Shown: positions 1-8,352, numbered from the stretch's first letter. The stretch is DNA of 64,000 bases from Frigoribacterium sp. CFBP 13712 (GCF_014842255.1 NZ_JACYVH010000003.1:186001-250000); one strand, 5' to 3'. The notes: generated by a model from the sequence alone, not told the origin. A program made the numbers and translations.

Positions 1-1
1 C

Positions 2-115
2 ATGGCGATGATCGTGCGCGGCTTCATCGAGCCCATCGCCCGAGAGCTGCCCATGGAGTACGCGCTCGAACTCAACAAGCTCATCGAGATGAGCATGGAA
101 GGATCCGTCGGCTAG
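2..115 (+). CDS. sufB: SufB, Fe-S cluster assembly scaffold (C-terminal end only)
   Basis: Only the last 37 residues are in the window; the gene begins upstream of position 1. The tail reads [21 protein letters not shown] and ends in MEGSVG, a typical SufB C-terminus. SufB is the scaffold on which Fe-S clusters are built by the SufBCD complex in the cytosol. The TAG stop (113-115) is directly abutted by the sufD ATG at 116, so the two genes are almost certainly co-transcribed and translationally coupled. Identification rests on the short tail plus sufD and sufC immediately downstream. Confidence 0.9.
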   Translation: MAMIVRGFIEPIARELPMEYALELNKLIEMSMEGSVG

Positions 116-1336
116 ATGTCTGCCGCAGCACCCACCACCACAGACAGCAGCACCTCCGAACGCGTCCAGCACGGCGCCGGAGCCCACACCGACGGCGGAT
201 GGGGTCTCGTACCGGTCCAGACCCGGTCAGGTCGCTTCTCGTCGACCGATCCCGCGGCCTTCCCCGACGTGACCGGTCGCGAGGTCGACTGGAAGCTCAG
301 TCCGGTCGCGCGCCTCCGTCCCCTCATCGACGGTCCTCTCGACGGTTCCCCCTACGCCTATCTCGCCCGCGAGACGGGCGGGGTGACGGTCGACTGGGTC
401 GACGCGTCCCATGCACGGGTCGGCACCGCCGGAACCCCCGAAGACAAGGCCTCGGCGAACGCCTGGGCGAGCGTCGAGAAGGTCCTCTTGGTCGAACTGA
501 CCGGCGAGGAGCCCTCCACGGTGACCATCGGTCGCTCGGGGCTCGACCGTGAACCGCGCGCCGGTCACACCGTCATCCACGCCGCCGCCCACACGACCTC
601 TCTCGTCGTTCTGCGGAACACGGGCTCGGCGCGACTCGTCGAGAACGTCGAGATCGTGGTCGACGACGGCGCCCACCTCACCGTGGTGACGCTCCAGGAG
701 TGGGACGACGACGCGGAGCACCTCGCCAGTCACTTCGCCACGATCGGGCGCGACGCGCAGTTGAAGCACTTCGTCGTCAGCCTCGGCGGGTCCATCGTGC
801 GGGTCAACCCGTCGGCGCATCTCGCCGGCCAGGGCGCCGACACCGAGCTCTACGGTGTCTACTTCGCCGACGCGGGCCAGCACCTCGAGCAGCAGGTGTA
901 CGTGAACCACGACGCGCCGAATTCGCGGAGCCGGGTCAACTACAAGGGCGCGCTCCAGGGCGAGGGCGCCCGGACGGTCTGGATCGGCGACGTCCTGATC
1001 GGGCGCACCGCACCGGGCACCGACAGCTACGAGCAGAACCGCAACCTCGTGCTCAGCGAGGGCACGCGGGCCGACTCGATCCCCAACCTCGAGATCGAGA
1101 CGGGTGACATCCAGGGCGCGGGTCACGCCAGCGCCACGGGTCGCTTCGACGACGAGCACCTGTTCTACCTGCAGTCGCGCGGCATCTCCGAAGACGAGGC
1201 ACGTCGCCTCGTGGTCCTCGGGTTCCTCAGCGAGGTCGTCCAGAAGATCGGCGAGCCCGAGCTCCAGGATCGTCTGATCGCGGCTCTCGAGGTCGAGCTC
1301 ACCTCGGCTCCCGGAACCGGGGCGGTCACCCGATGA
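116..1336 (+). CDS. sufD: SufD, Fe-S cluster assembly protein
   Basis: 406 residues, normal for SufD. The C-terminal two thirds is the SufBD beta-helix core, with stretches such as GQGADTELYGVYFADAGQ, followed by the closing helical part (FLSEVVQKIGEPELQDRL). The N-terminal ~35 residues are Ser/Thr-rich and poorly conserved. SufD pairs with SufB and the SufC ATPase in the assembly complex. The start is the ATG directly after the sufB stop. Its TGA overlaps the next ATG in an ATGA junction, so it is the second gene of the suf operon. Confidence 0.95.
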   Translation: MSAAAPTTTDSSTSERVQHGAGAHTDGGWGLVPVQTRSGRFSSTDPAAFPDVTGREVDWKLSPVARLRPLIDGPLDGSPYAYLARETGGVTVDWVDASHARVGTAGTPEDKASANAWASVEKVLLVELTGEEPSTVTIGRSGLDREPRAGHTVIHAAAHTTSLVVLRNTGSARLVENVEIVVDDGAHLTVVTLQEWDDDAEHLASHFATIGRDAQLKHFVVSLGGSIVRVNPSAHLAGQGADTELYGVYFADAGQHLEQQVYVNHDAPNSRSRVNYKGALQGEGARTVWIGDVLIGRTAPGTDSYEQNRNLVLSEGTRADSIPNLEIETGDIQGAGHASATGRFDDEHLFYLQSRGISEDEARRLVVLGFLSEVVQKIGEPELQDRLIAALEVELTSAPGTGAVTR

Positions 1337-1671
1337 GCGTCAAGATCTGCGGAGTCGACGACGTCACGCCGTCACAGGCGCTGCGCGTCGTCGTCGACGG
1401 GGTCGCCATCGCCGTCGTGAAGGACAGCGCCGGCACGATCCACGCGATCGGCGACACCTGCACCCACGGAGACATCTCCCTGGCAGAGGGTTTCGTCGAG
1501 GACGACACCCTCGAGTGCTGGGCCCACGGCTCCAAGTTCGAGCTCACGACCGGCAAGCCGCTCACCCTCCCCGCCTACGAACCCGTCCCGGTCTTCGCCG
1601 TCTCCGTCGTCGACGGCGACGTCTACGTCGACACCAGTGCCACGCCTTCGCCGGCGGGCGTCGCACAGTAA
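1333..1671 (+). CDS. Rieske-type [2Fe-2S] ferredoxin of the suf operon
   Basis: 112 residues with both Rieske cluster-binding boxes visible: Cys43-Thr-His45 and Cys62-Trp-Ala-His65, the spacing expected for a small non-heme-oxygenase-type ferredoxin. It overlaps sufD by four bases (ATGA) and precedes sufC by 12 bases, where AGGAAA serves as ribosome site. Rieske genes at this position are common in actinobacterial suf operons. The likely role is electron supply to, or acceptance of a cluster from, the SufBCD machine; the exact partner is not known from sequence. Confidence 0.9.
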   Translation: MSVKICGVDDVTPSQALRVVVDGVAIAVVKDSAGTIHAIGDTCTHGDISLAEGFVEDDTLECWAHGSKFELTTGKPLTLPAYEPVPVFAVSVVDGDVYVDTSATPSPAGVAQ

Positions 1672-1683
1672 GGAAAACGCATC

Positions 1684-2466
1684 ATGTCCACACTCGAGAT
1701 CCGAGACCTCAAGGTCAGCATCGACACCGATCAGGGTGTCAAGCCCATCCTCAAGGGCGTCGACCTGACGATCAACGAGGGCGAGATCCACGCCGTCATG
1801 GGGCCCAACGGCTCCGGCAAGTCCACCCTCGCCTACACGATCGCCGGCCACCCGCGCTACAACGTCGACGGCGGCTCCATCCTCCTCGACGGCCGCGAGG
1901 TGCTCGACATGACCGTCGACGAGCGCGCCAAGGCCGGTCTGTTCCTCGCGATGCAGTACCCCGTCGAGATCCCCGGCGTCACGGTCGCGAACTTCCTCCG
2001 CACGGCCAAGACCGCCCTGGACGGCGAAGCGCCTGCAATCCGGAGCTGGGTCAAGGACCTGCGGACGCACATGTCGGACCTCAAGATGGACCCGTCGTTC
2101 GCCGAGCGCAACGTCAACGAGGGGTTCTCCGGCGGCGAGAAGAAGCGTCACGAGATCATGCAGCTCGAGCTTCTCAAGCCCAAGTTCGCGGTACTCGACG
2201 AGACGGACTCCGGTCTCGACGTCGACGCTCTGAAGATCGTCTCCGAGGGTGTCAACCGGGCCAAGGCCAACACGGGTCTCGGGCTGCTGATGATCACGCA
2301 CTACACGCGCATCCTCCGCTACATCAAGCCCGACTTCGTGCATGTCTTCGTCGACGGTCACGTCGCCGAGCAGGGCGGGCCCGAGCTCGCCGACCGCCTC
2401 GAGGACGAGGGCTACGACCGTTACGTCACCGCAGCCGCCGCCGCGGCCGCTGCGGCGGTGAACTGA
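1684..2466 (+). CDS. sufC: SufC, ATPase of the Fe-S assembly complex
   Basis: 260 residues with a complete ABC ATPase core: Walker A GPNGSGKST (40-48), signature FSGGEKKR (148-155), Walker B FAVLDETDSGLD (168-179). The DETDSGLD form is characteristic of SufC rather than transporter ATPases, and there is no membrane partner nearby. It powers SufBD conformational change during cluster assembly. The C-terminus ends in a run of nine alanines, an odd low-complexity tail encoded by GC-rich GCN codons. Followed two bases later by the MIP18-family gene. Confidence 0.96.
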   Translation: MSTLEIRDLKVSIDTDQGVKPILKGVDLTINEGEIHAVMGPNGSGKSTLAYTIAGHPRYNVDGGSILLDGREVLDMTVDERAKAGLFLAMQYPVEIPGVTVANFLRTAKTALDGEAPAIRSWVKDLRTHMSDLKMDPSFAERNVNEGFSGGEKKRHEIMQLELLKPKFAVLDETDSGLDVDALKIVSEGVNRAKANTGLGLLMITHYTRILRYIKPDFVHVFVDGHVAEQGGPELADRLEDEGYDRYVTAAAAAAAAAVN

Positions 2467-2468
2467 CC

Positions 2469-2801
2469 ATGGCCGTCGCACTGGCACCCGAGAAGTTCGA
2501 CGAGGTCGCCGAGGCCCTGAAAGAGGTCGTGGACCCCGAGCTGGGTGTCAACATCGTCGACCTCGGTCTGATCTACGACCTCGCCATGGACGAAGAGCAC
2601 GAGAACGCGCTCATCATCAGCATGACGCTGACCTCCGCCGGATGCCCCCTCACCGACGTCATCGAGGGCGACACGGCGAACGCCCTCGACGGCGTCGTCG
2701 ACGCGTTCCGCATCAACTGGGTGTGGATGCCGCCGTGGGGCCCCGACCGGATCACCGACGACGGTCGCGACATGATGCGCTCGATCGGCTTCTCGATCTG
2801 A
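2469..2801 (+). CDS. MIP18/DUF59 family metal-sulfur cluster assembly factor (SufT-like)
   Basis: 110 residues of the DUF59/MIP18 fold: VVDPELGVNIVDLGLIYD near 20-37, the conserved cysteine in TSAGCPLTD, and the closing WMPPWGPDRITDDGRDMM. Members help deliver or mature Fe-S clusters. The ATG at 2469 lies two bases after the sufC stop, so it is the last gene of the suf operon; the strong hairpin at 2811-2858 follows. Longer in-frame upstream starts lie inside sufC and are rejected. No sufS or sufU lies between sufC and this gene. Confidence 0.92.
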   Translation: MAVALAPEKFDEVAEALKEVVDPELGVNIVDLGLIYDLAMDEEHENALIISMTLTSAGCPLTDVIEGDTANALDGVVDAFRINWVWMPPWGPDRITDDGRDMMRSIGFSI

Positions 2802-2810
2802 TCCACGACG

Positions 2811-2858
2811 ACGACGAAGAACCCCTGACCACTGTGGTTGTCAGGGGTTCTTCGTCGT
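2811..2858. terminator. Bidirectional terminator hairpin after the suf operon
   Basis: A perfect 19-bp stem (2811-2829 pairs with 2840-2858) with a 10-base loop lies 9 bases past the suf operon stop, between convergent suf and bioY genes. There is no long T tract, as is common in GC-rich actinobacteria, but stem length and position support transcription termination from both sides. Confidence 0.85.
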
Positions 2859-2884
2859 CCGGGGAGAACCCGACGTGCCTCCGG

Positions 2885-2917
2885 GGAGGCGCGGGTCGCG
2901 CCCCGCAGGACGCCTCC
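2885..2917. repeat. Degenerate inverted copy of the GAGGAGGCGCG element
   Basis: GGAGGCGCGGG starting at 2885 faces CGCCTCC at 2911-2917, where it touches the bioY stop codon. It is a weakened form of the dispersed element seen at 7628, 36378, 54331 and 63808, again between convergent genes and at a gene 3' end. Confidence 0.6.
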
Positions 2918-3522
2918 TAGCGGTCGCGTCGTCCGAGCACCCGCCACGCCACCGGCAGCGCTGCGGCGGCGATGAGCCACTTGGCCACGCCGCCGACGAT
3001 GAACGGGTAGAGGCCCGCGGCCAGCACGCTCTGCAGGTCGGCGGGGAATCCGAGCTGACCGAGCACGACGGCCAGGTAGGGGAGTCCGACGACGAAGGGG
3101 ACGAGGCTCGCGGCGAAGAACGCGGCCGCCGAACGGAACCACTTCTTGTCCCAGTCGCGCTCGGACAGCCAGCCGATGAGGCCGGCGGCGAGCACGAAGC
3201 CGATGATGAAGCCGAAGCTCGGCTTCAGGACGCTGAGCGGACCGCCGGAGAACTCGGCGAAGATCGGCAGCCCCGCCACACCCAGCACGAGGTAAGTGAG
3301 CAGCGAGAGCGCGCCGCGGCGGGCGCCGAGGCTCGCACCGACGAGCATGACCCCGAGCGTCTGACCGGTGACGGGCACGGGCCAGAGGGGGACCTGGACC
3401 TGAGCGAGCACCGAGACGACGGCGACGCCACCGAGCACGAGAGCCGCATCGGTCGCTCGGCTGGAGGTCACGAACCGGTCGGCGAGCACCGGTCGTGAGG
3501 TCGATGCGGTGGCGTTCGTCAT
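2917..3522 (-). CDS. bioY: BioY, biotin-binding S component of an ECF transporter
   Basis: 201 residues with about six hydrophobic segments and the BioY hallmarks QVPLWPVPVTGQTLGVMLVGASLG and LPIFAEFSGG. BioY captures biotin at the membrane and can work with a shared ECF ATPase/T module. No ecfA or ecfT genes are next to it, so it would have to use a module encoded elsewhere. The ATG at 3522 is preceded by AGGAGA; the longer frame back to 3591 has no ribosome site. A TAAAAT box at 3606-3611 on the minus strand may be its -10, giving a leader of about 80 bases. Confidence 0.93.
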   Translation of the reverse strand: MTNATASTSRPVLADRFVTSSRATDAALVLGGVAVVSVLAQVQVPLWPVPVTGQTLGVMLVGASLGARRGALSLLTYLVLGVAGLPIFAEFSGGPLSVLKPSFGFIIGFVLAAGLIGWLSERDWDKKWFRSAAAFFAASLVPFVVGLPYLAVVLGQLGFPADLQSVLAAGLYPFIVGGVAKWLIAAAALPVAWRVLGRRDR

Positions 3523-3670
3523 GCAGTCTCCTAGAATGGGTAGGTTGATCGGCCTGAGGGCGGGTCGACGCCCATGCGCACGGCCCCTCACGACACGATG
3601 TGATCATTTTAGGGGCGACCCAACGGCGGGCGGCGTTGTGGACATCTCCCCAATCGATTGGACTTCTGCT

Positions 3671-5269
3671 GTGCTTTCCGTGCACGACCTCGAGATTCGC
3701 GTCGGCGCGCGCCTGCTGATGGAAGATGTGACGTTCCGCGTCGACAAGGGCGACAAGATCGGCCTGGTCGGTCGCAACGGCGCCGGCAAGACGACCATGA
3801 CCAAGACGCTGGCCGGCGAGACCCTGCCGACCGGGGGCTCCATCGAGAAGACCGGCGAGATCGGCTACCTCCCTCAAGACCCTCGCAGCGGCAACCCGGA
3901 GGACCTCGCCCGCACGCGCATCCTCGACGCCCGCGGCCTCGGCCAGATCCTCCTGGGCATCCAGGAGGCCTCGATGGAGATGGGCAGCGACGACCCGGCG
4001 GTCGCGGCCCGGGCCATGAAGCGCTACGGCGATCTCGACGATCGCTTCAACGCGCTCGGCGGATACGCGGCCGAGGCGGAGGCCGCATCGATCGCCAGCA
4101 ACCTCAGCCTGCCCGACCGCATCCTCGAGCAGCCGCTGTCGACCCTCTCGGGCGGTCAGCGTCGACGCATCGAGCTGGCGCGCATCCTCTTCTCCGCGGC
4201 CGACACGATGATCCTCGACGAGCCGACGAACCACCTCGACGCCGACTCCGTCGTCTGGCTCCGCGAGTACCTCAAGACGTACCAGGGCGGCGTGATCGTG
4301 ATCAGTCACGACATCGAGCTCGTGGAGGAGGTCGTCAACCGCGTGTTCTACCTCGACGCCAACCGCCAGGCGATCGACATCTACAACATGGGTTGGCGCA
4401 ACTACCAGCGCCAGCGCGCCGCCGACGAGGAGCGCCGCAAGAAGGAGCGCTCGAACGCCGAGAAGCAGGCGAGCGCGCTGCAGAAGCAGGCGGCTCGATT
4501 CGGCGCGAAGGCGTCGAAGGCCGCCGCGGCCCACCAGATGGTCGCCCGTGCCGAGAAGCTGCTCGCGGGCCTCGACGAGGTCCGCGCGGTCGACCGTGTG
4601 GCGAAGCTGCGGTTCCCGACACCGGTCGCCTGCGGCAAGACCCCGCTGATGGCCTCGAACCTCTCGAAGAGCTACGGCTCGCTCGAGATCTTCACCGCCG
4701 TCGATCTCGCGATCGACCGGGGCTCGAAGGTGGTCATCCTCGGGTTGAACGGTGCGGGCAAGACCACGCTGCTGCGCATCCTCGCGGGTGTCGACGAACC
4801 CGACACCGGGCAGCTGGAGCCGGGTCACGGTCTCCGTGTCGGCTATTACGCCCAGGAGCACGAGACGATCGACGTCAAGCGCAGCGTCCTCGAGAACATG
4901 GTCTCGTCCTCGCCGAACATCACCGAGATGGAGGCGCGGCGCGTGCTCGGTTCGTTCCTCTTCACGGGAGACGACTCGGCGAAACCGGCCGGGGTGCTCT
5001 CGGGCGGAGAGAAGACCCGACTCGCCCTCGCGATGATCGTCGTCTCCGGCGCCAACGTCCTGCTGCTCGACGAGCCCACGAACAACCTCGACCCCGCCAG
5101 CCGACTCGAGATCCTCGACGCCCTGGCCAACTACGAGGGCGCCGTGGTGCTGGTCAGTCACGACGAGGGCGCCGTCGAGGCGCTGAATCCCGAACGCGTG
5201 CTCATCATGCCCGAGGGCACCGAAGACCACTGGACGCCCGACTACAGCGAGCTCATCAACCTGGCCTGA
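3671..5269 (+). CDS. ABC-F family ATPase (ribosome-associated, EttA/Uup-like)
   Basis: 532 residues with two ABC cassettes on one chain and no membrane domain. Cassette 1 has GRNGAGKTT (34-42), LSGGQRRR and MILDEPTNHLDADS; cassette 2 has GLNGAGKTT, LSGGEKTR and LLLDEPTNNLDPAS. A charged helical linker rich in Arg/Lys (about 245-300) joins them, as in ABC-F translation factors. I chose GTG 3671 (VLSVHDLEIRVGARLL), the usual start of this family; GTG 3638 is a possible 11-residue extension. Divergent from bioY. Target (translation or antibiotic protection) cannot be read from sequence. Confidence 0.9.
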   Translation: MLSVHDLEIRVGARLLMEDVTFRVDKGDKIGLVGRNGAGKTTMTKTLAGETLPTGGSIEKTGEIGYLPQDPRSGNPEDLARTRILDARGLGQILLGIQEASMEMGSDDPAVAARAMKRYGDLDDRFNALGGYAAEAEAASIASNLSLPDRILEQPLSTLSGGQRRRIELARILFSAADTMILDEPTNHLDADSVVWLREYLKTYQGGVIVISHDIELVEEVVNRVFYLDANRQAIDIYNMGWRNYQRQRAADEERRKKERSNAEKQASALQKQAARFGAKASKAAAAHQMVARAEKLLAGLDEVRAVDRVAKLRFPTPVACGKTPLMASNLSKSYGSLEIFTAVDLAIDRGSKVVILGLNGAGKTTLLRILAGVDEPDTGQLEPGHGLRVGYYAQEHETIDVKRSVLENMVSSSPNITEMEARRVLGSFLFTGDDSAKPAGVLSGGEKTRLALAMIVVSGANVLLLDEPTNNLDPASRLEILDALANYEGAVVLVSHDEGAVEALNPERVLIMPEGTEDHWTPDYSELINLA

Positions 5270-5300
5270 TCCGCAGCGTCGCGACGGGGGAGGGCGAGCG

Positions 5301-6167
5301 TCAGCGACCGACGGCGTCGAGGATCTCGTCTTCGACGTCGTCGTCGTGGCGCGGCCGGGCCGCGCGACGTCGGCGTCGTTCGTCGGCTCGCTCGTCGTCG
5401 CCGTCCTCCAGCGCCTCCTCGGCGTCGGCCCGGGTGTTCCGCTGCTCCTGGCGGATCACGTAGAAGAGGAACAGGAACGCCCCTGCGGCGAACATGATCC
5501 ACTGCACGAAGTACGACAGGTTGAGACCGGTGTCGATCTCGGGTTCGGCGTACTTGACGGGAGCCGTCGCCGGCGTCGGGCTCTCAGCCATGAGCTGGCC
5601 GTACGCGGCCGAGTAGATGGCCCCGTCGACCTGCTTCTGCACCTCGCTGAGCTGGATGGTGGCGATCTGGTTCGTGCCTGCGACCGCGGTGCGATCGCCG
5701 ACCGCCGGCTCGCCGGGCTTGAGCCGCGCCGTCACGGTCACCTCGCCCGACGGCGGCGCGGGGATCTCGTCGGGGGCGTCCTGGTCGTTGCCGGTGGGCA
5801 CCCAGCCGCGGTCGACGACGAAGACGTCGCCGCCGTCGATGCGGAACGGCACGAGGACGGCGAACCCCGGCTGGCCGTTGTACGGCCGGTTGCGGACGAG
5901 CAGGGTCTCGTCGACCAGGTAGCGACCCGTCATCTCGACGGGCTGCCACTCGTCGGCCGCATCGTACGAGTCGAGCGACGGCAGAGCCTCCGCCACGGAC
6001 ACGGGCGCCGCGTCGTAGCGCTGCTCGAGCTGATGGACGACCGCCATCTTCTCCTCGTGCCGGTTCCACTGCCAGTTGGCGAGCATGGCGCAGATCAGGG
6101 CGAAGGCCACGACCACACCGAGGTATCCGAGCCACTTCTTCGAGAGGACCGCGCGCCAACCGGTCAC
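5301..6167 (-). CDS. SURF1 family protein (cytochrome oxidase biogenesis)
   Basis: 288 residues with SURF1 topology: a transmembrane helix near 10-30, a large outside domain carrying RNRPYNGQPGFAVLVPF and VDRGWVP, and a second helix (FVQWIMFAAGAFLFLFYVI) near 205-228. SURF1 helps insert heme into cytochrome c oxidase. The C-terminal ~50 residues are an unusual highly charged Arg/Asp/Glu tail. The GTG start at 6167 overlaps the upstream stop in a GTGA junction, so it is the last gene of a three-gene operon with the small Cys protein and DUF3099 protein. Confidence 0.9.
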   Translation of the reverse strand: MTGWRAVLSKKWLGYLGVVVAFALICAMLANWQWNRHEEKMAVVHQLEQRYDAAPVSVAEALPSLDSYDAADEWQPVEMTGRYLVDETLLVRNRPYNGQPGFAVLVPFRIDGGDVFVVDRGWVPTGNDQDAPDEIPAPPSGEVTVTARLKPGEPAVGDRTAVAGTNQIATIQLSEVQKQVDGAIYSAAYGQLMAESPTPATAPVKYAEPEIDTGLNLSYFVQWIMFAAGAFLFLFYVIRQEQRNTRADAEEALEDGDDERADERRRRRAARPRHDDDVEDEILDAVGR

Positions 6168-6406
6168 GACGCGGCTCCGACAGAGTCGACGGTCACACCC
6201 GCTGCCGTGACGACGACGGGGAAGTCGCGCGCCAGGAGGAAGTCGCTGAGATAGTCGACGTGCTCGTCGCAGGCCGACCAGACCTTGACGCGTTCGAGAC
6301 CGTGGATCTTGGGGTTCCGCCAGTTGACCGACCGGGTCGCCACCGCGGTGCAGCCGGCACGCGAGCACTGGACGCGATCGGGCCCGACATCACCGAGACC
6401 GAGCAT
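6164..6406 (-). CDS. Small conserved Cys/His protein, function unknown
   Basis: 80 residues. Cys14 and Cys19 (QCSRAGC) are followed by WRNPKIH and then SACDEHVDYLSDFLLARDFP with Cys46 and His49, an arrangement that could bind one zinc ion. It resembles a conserved actinobacterial small protein; no function is known to me. The ATG (6406) overlaps the DUF3099 stop in a TGATG junction and its own stop overlaps the SURF1 start, so it is the middle gene of a tightly coupled operon. Co-location with SURF1 hints at respiratory chain biogenesis, but that is inference. Confidence 0.8.
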   Translation of the reverse strand: MLGLGDVGPDRVQCSRAGCTAVATRSVNWRNPKIHGLERVKVWSACDEHVDYLSDFLLARDFPVVVTAAGVTVDSVGAAS

Positions 6407-6774
6407 CAGGCCGTGCCTCCGCGGCCCCGCCGCTCGGATCCGTCGTCGCTGCTCGGCTCGTGCCAGCTGGGTGTCGCGGTGGGAGGTGCCCACGGCTGCT
6501 CGGGCTGACGATACGTCTCGATTGCGCCGGGCCGCTCGACGTTCTGACCGGGGTCGTGGCCCACGTTCACGAGCACCACGGCGAAGTAGGGGATGAGCAC
6601 GGCTCCCGCGACGGGGAGCAGCGTCCACCAGCTGAGGGGGATCACGAAGCACAGCGCGATGCAGACGATGCGGATGCCCATGGCCACCAGGTAGCGGATC
6701 ATGCGGGCATGGCGATCGTCGGCCGGCGACGGCGGTAGCGAGGTGATCGGTTGCGATGTCTTCAATTCACTCAC
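6406..6774 (-). CDS. DUF3099 domain membrane protein
   Basis: 122 residues. Matches the DUF3099 pattern: a short Ser/Pro-rich N-terminus, then DDRHARMIRYLVAMGIRIVC, two hydrophobic helices (about 29-51 and 53-73) and a hydrophilic Pro/Glu-rich C-terminal tail. Function unknown; small inner-membrane protein of actinobacteria. First gene of the operon with the Cys/His protein and SURF1, divergent from fabG. Confidence 0.85.
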   Translation of the reverse strand: MSELKTSQPITSLPPSPADDRHARMIRYLVAMGIRIVCIALCFVIPLSWWTLLPVAGAVLIPYFAVVLVNVGHDPGQNVERPGAIETYRQPEQPWAPPTATPSWHEPSSDDGSERRGRGGTA

Positions 6775-6834
6775 GGACTCTGTGTGCGTCTCGGGCGGGC
6801 GCCTCGAGCGATCTTAAGCCCTGTAGCCGACAGT

Positions 6835-6840
6835 AGGCTG
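6835..6840 (+). promoter_or_regulatory. Probable -10 box of fabG
   Basis: TAGGCT lies about 65 bases before the fabG ATG in the divergent DUF3099/fabG gap. Unlike the leaderless genes here, fabG has its own ribosome site, consistent with a leadered transcript. No convincing -35 is visible. Confidence 0.4.
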
Positions 6841-6904
6841 GTGGGCGGTCCGGGCATCATCGGCCTGCGGACCACCCCCTTCAGCTCGCCCCGAGGAGAC
6901 TCCC

Positions 6905-7615
6905 ATGACCACGCCCCGTACCGTCCTCGTCACGGGAGGCAACCGCGGCATCGGCTACACGATCGCCGAGGAGTTCGTCGCCGCCGGGCACCGCGTGGCC
7001 GTCACCGCCCGCAGCGGGTCCGGCCCCGAGGGCTCCCTCACCGTCGTCGCCGACGTGACCGACCCCGAATCGGTCGACGCGGCGTTCACGACCGTCGAGG
7101 CCGCGCTCGGCCCGGTCGAGGTCGTCGTCGCGAACGCGGGAATCACGAGGGACGTCCTGTTGATGCGCATGACGGAAGAGGACTTCTCGTCGGTCGTCGA
7201 CACGAACCTCGGCGGGGCCTTCCGCGTCGTCAAGCGCGCGTCGAAGAACATGCTCAAGGCGCGCTTCGGCCGCATCGTGCTCGTCTCGAGCGTCGTCGGT
7301 CTCTACGGCGGCGCCGGTCAAGCGAACTACGCCGCGTCGAAGAGCGCGCTCGTCGGCTTCGCGCGCTCGCTCACCCGCGAGGTCGGCGCCCGGGGCATCA
7401 CGGCCAACGTCGTCGCCCCCGGCTTCGTCGAGACCGACATGACGGCCGTCCTGGCGCCCGAGAAGCAGGCCGAGTACAAGAAGTCGATCCCCGCCGGGCG
7501 TTACGGGACGGCGACCGAGGTCGCCCGCACGATCACCTGGCTGGCCGGCGACGACGCCGCGTACATCTCCGGTGCGGTCATCCCGGTCGACGGCGGTCTC
7601 GGCATGGGTCACTGA
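6905..7615 (+). CDS. fabG: FabG-like 3-oxoacyl-[ACP] reductase (SDR)
   Basis: 236 residues, classical short-chain dehydrogenase. NADPH motif TGGNRGIG (10-17), ANAG near 76-79, catalytic Asn101, Ser129, Tyr142 and Lys146 (QANYAASKSA), and the C-terminal ISGAVIPVDGGLGMGH. It would reduce 3-oxoacyl-ACP in fatty acid synthesis. The start is supported by GAGGAG 6-8 bases upstream. It is transcribed alone toward serB and ends at an inverted repeat. Assignment to fatty acid synthesis rather than another SDR role is likely but not proven. Confidence 0.88.
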   Translation: MTTPRTVLVTGGNRGIGYTIAEEFVAAGHRVAVTARSGSGPEGSLTVVADVTDPESVDAAFTTVEAALGPVEVVVANAGITRDVLLMRMTEEDFSSVVDTNLGGAFRVVKRASKNMLKARFGRIVLVSSVVGLYGGAGQANYAASKSALVGFARSLTREVGARGITANVVAPGFVETDMTAVLAPEKQAEYKKSIPAGRYGTATEVARTITWLAGDDAAYISGAVIPVDGGLGMGH

Positions 7616-7627
7616 CCGGAGCGCAGA

Positions 7628-7669
7628 CCGAGGAGGCGCGGCTCGGATACCGGCACCGCGCCTCCTCGG
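7628..7669. repeat. Full inverted copy of the GAGGAGGCGCG element, likely a bidirectional terminator
   Basis: CCGAGGAGGCGCGG (7628-7641) and its exact complement CCGCGCCTCCTCGG (7656-7669) form a 14-bp stem with a 14-base loop. It fills the gap between the convergent fabG and serB stops; outer bases TGACC/GGTCA at the two stop codons could extend the pairing. Confidence 0.85.
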
Positions 7670-7673
7670 CTGG

Positions 7674-8315
7674 TCAGCGGCCCGACAGGCCCATGACCGC
7701 GAGCACCTGCGAGAGCTCCGGGTCGGCCACCACGAGGTCGGCCTGCGCCCGCACCCGGGGCTTGGCGTTGAACGCGATCGAGAGCCCCGCGGCGCGCATC
7801 ATCTCGAGGTCGTTGGCCCCGTCGCCGACGGCGATCGTCTGACCGAGGGGGATGCCGAACTCGGTCGCCCAGGCCGTCAGGCACTCCGCCTTGACCGCGG
7901 CGTCGACGATCGGCCCGGTCGTCTCGCCGGTGAGCCGCCCGGAGGCGACGTCGAGTCGGTTCGCGCGCCACCGGTCGAGACCGAGCGACTCGGCCAGCGG
8001 GTCGAGGGTCTCGTGGAACCCGCCGGACACCACGGCCACACGACTGCCGTGCCGGTGCAACCCGGCCACGAGCTCGGCCGCGCCCGGAGTCGGACGCACA
8101 CGGGCGACGACGTCGTCGACGACCGAGACCGGCAGGCCCTCGAGCGTCTTGACGCGGGCGGCGAGGCTCTCGGCGAAGTCGAGCTCGCCCGCCATCGCGC
8201 TCTCGGTGATGCGGGCGACCTCGTCTCGCGAGCCCGCGGCCTCGGCGAGGAGGTCGATGACCTCGTCGCGGATCAGCGTGGAGTCGACGTCGAGGACGGT
8301 CAGGAAGCGCGGCAC
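7674..8315 (-). CDS. serB: Phosphoserine phosphatase SerB
   Basis: 213 residues of the HAD phosphatase family. DVDST at 9-13 holds the nucleophile Asp9 and acid Asp11, VVSGGF is the Ser motif, a conserved Lys lies in AVKAECL, and GDGANDLEMM is the Mg site. The order and the substrate-cap sequence fit SerB, the last step of serine synthesis; the protein lacks the N-terminal ACT domain found in some homologues. It starts with GTG at 8315. It ends at the inverted repeat shared with fabG. Confidence 0.9.
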   Translation of the reverse strand: MPRFLTVLDVDSTLIRDEVIDLLAEAAGSRDEVARITESAMAGELDFAESLAARVKTLEGLPVSVVDDVVARVRPTPGAAELVAGLHRHGSRVAVVSGGFHETLDPLAESLGLDRWRANRLDVASGRLTGETTGPIVDAAVKAECLTAWATEFGIPLGQTIAVGDGANDLEMMRAAGLSIAFNAKPRVRAQADLVVADPELSQVLAVMGLSGR

Positions 8316-8352
8316 CCGCTCAGCCTAGGGGTGCCGCCAGCGTGCTCGTCGC

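Noticed and set aside
4930-4945. GGAGGCGCGGCGCG in the ABC-F gene
   Set aside because: Lies in the conserved EMEARRVLGSF segment; only a 9-base match and no palindrome.
2573-5230. An 885-codon minus-strand open frame
   Set aside because: Antisense to the MIP18 and ABC-F genes and out of frame with bioY; composition is Arg/Asp/Leu-rich noise.
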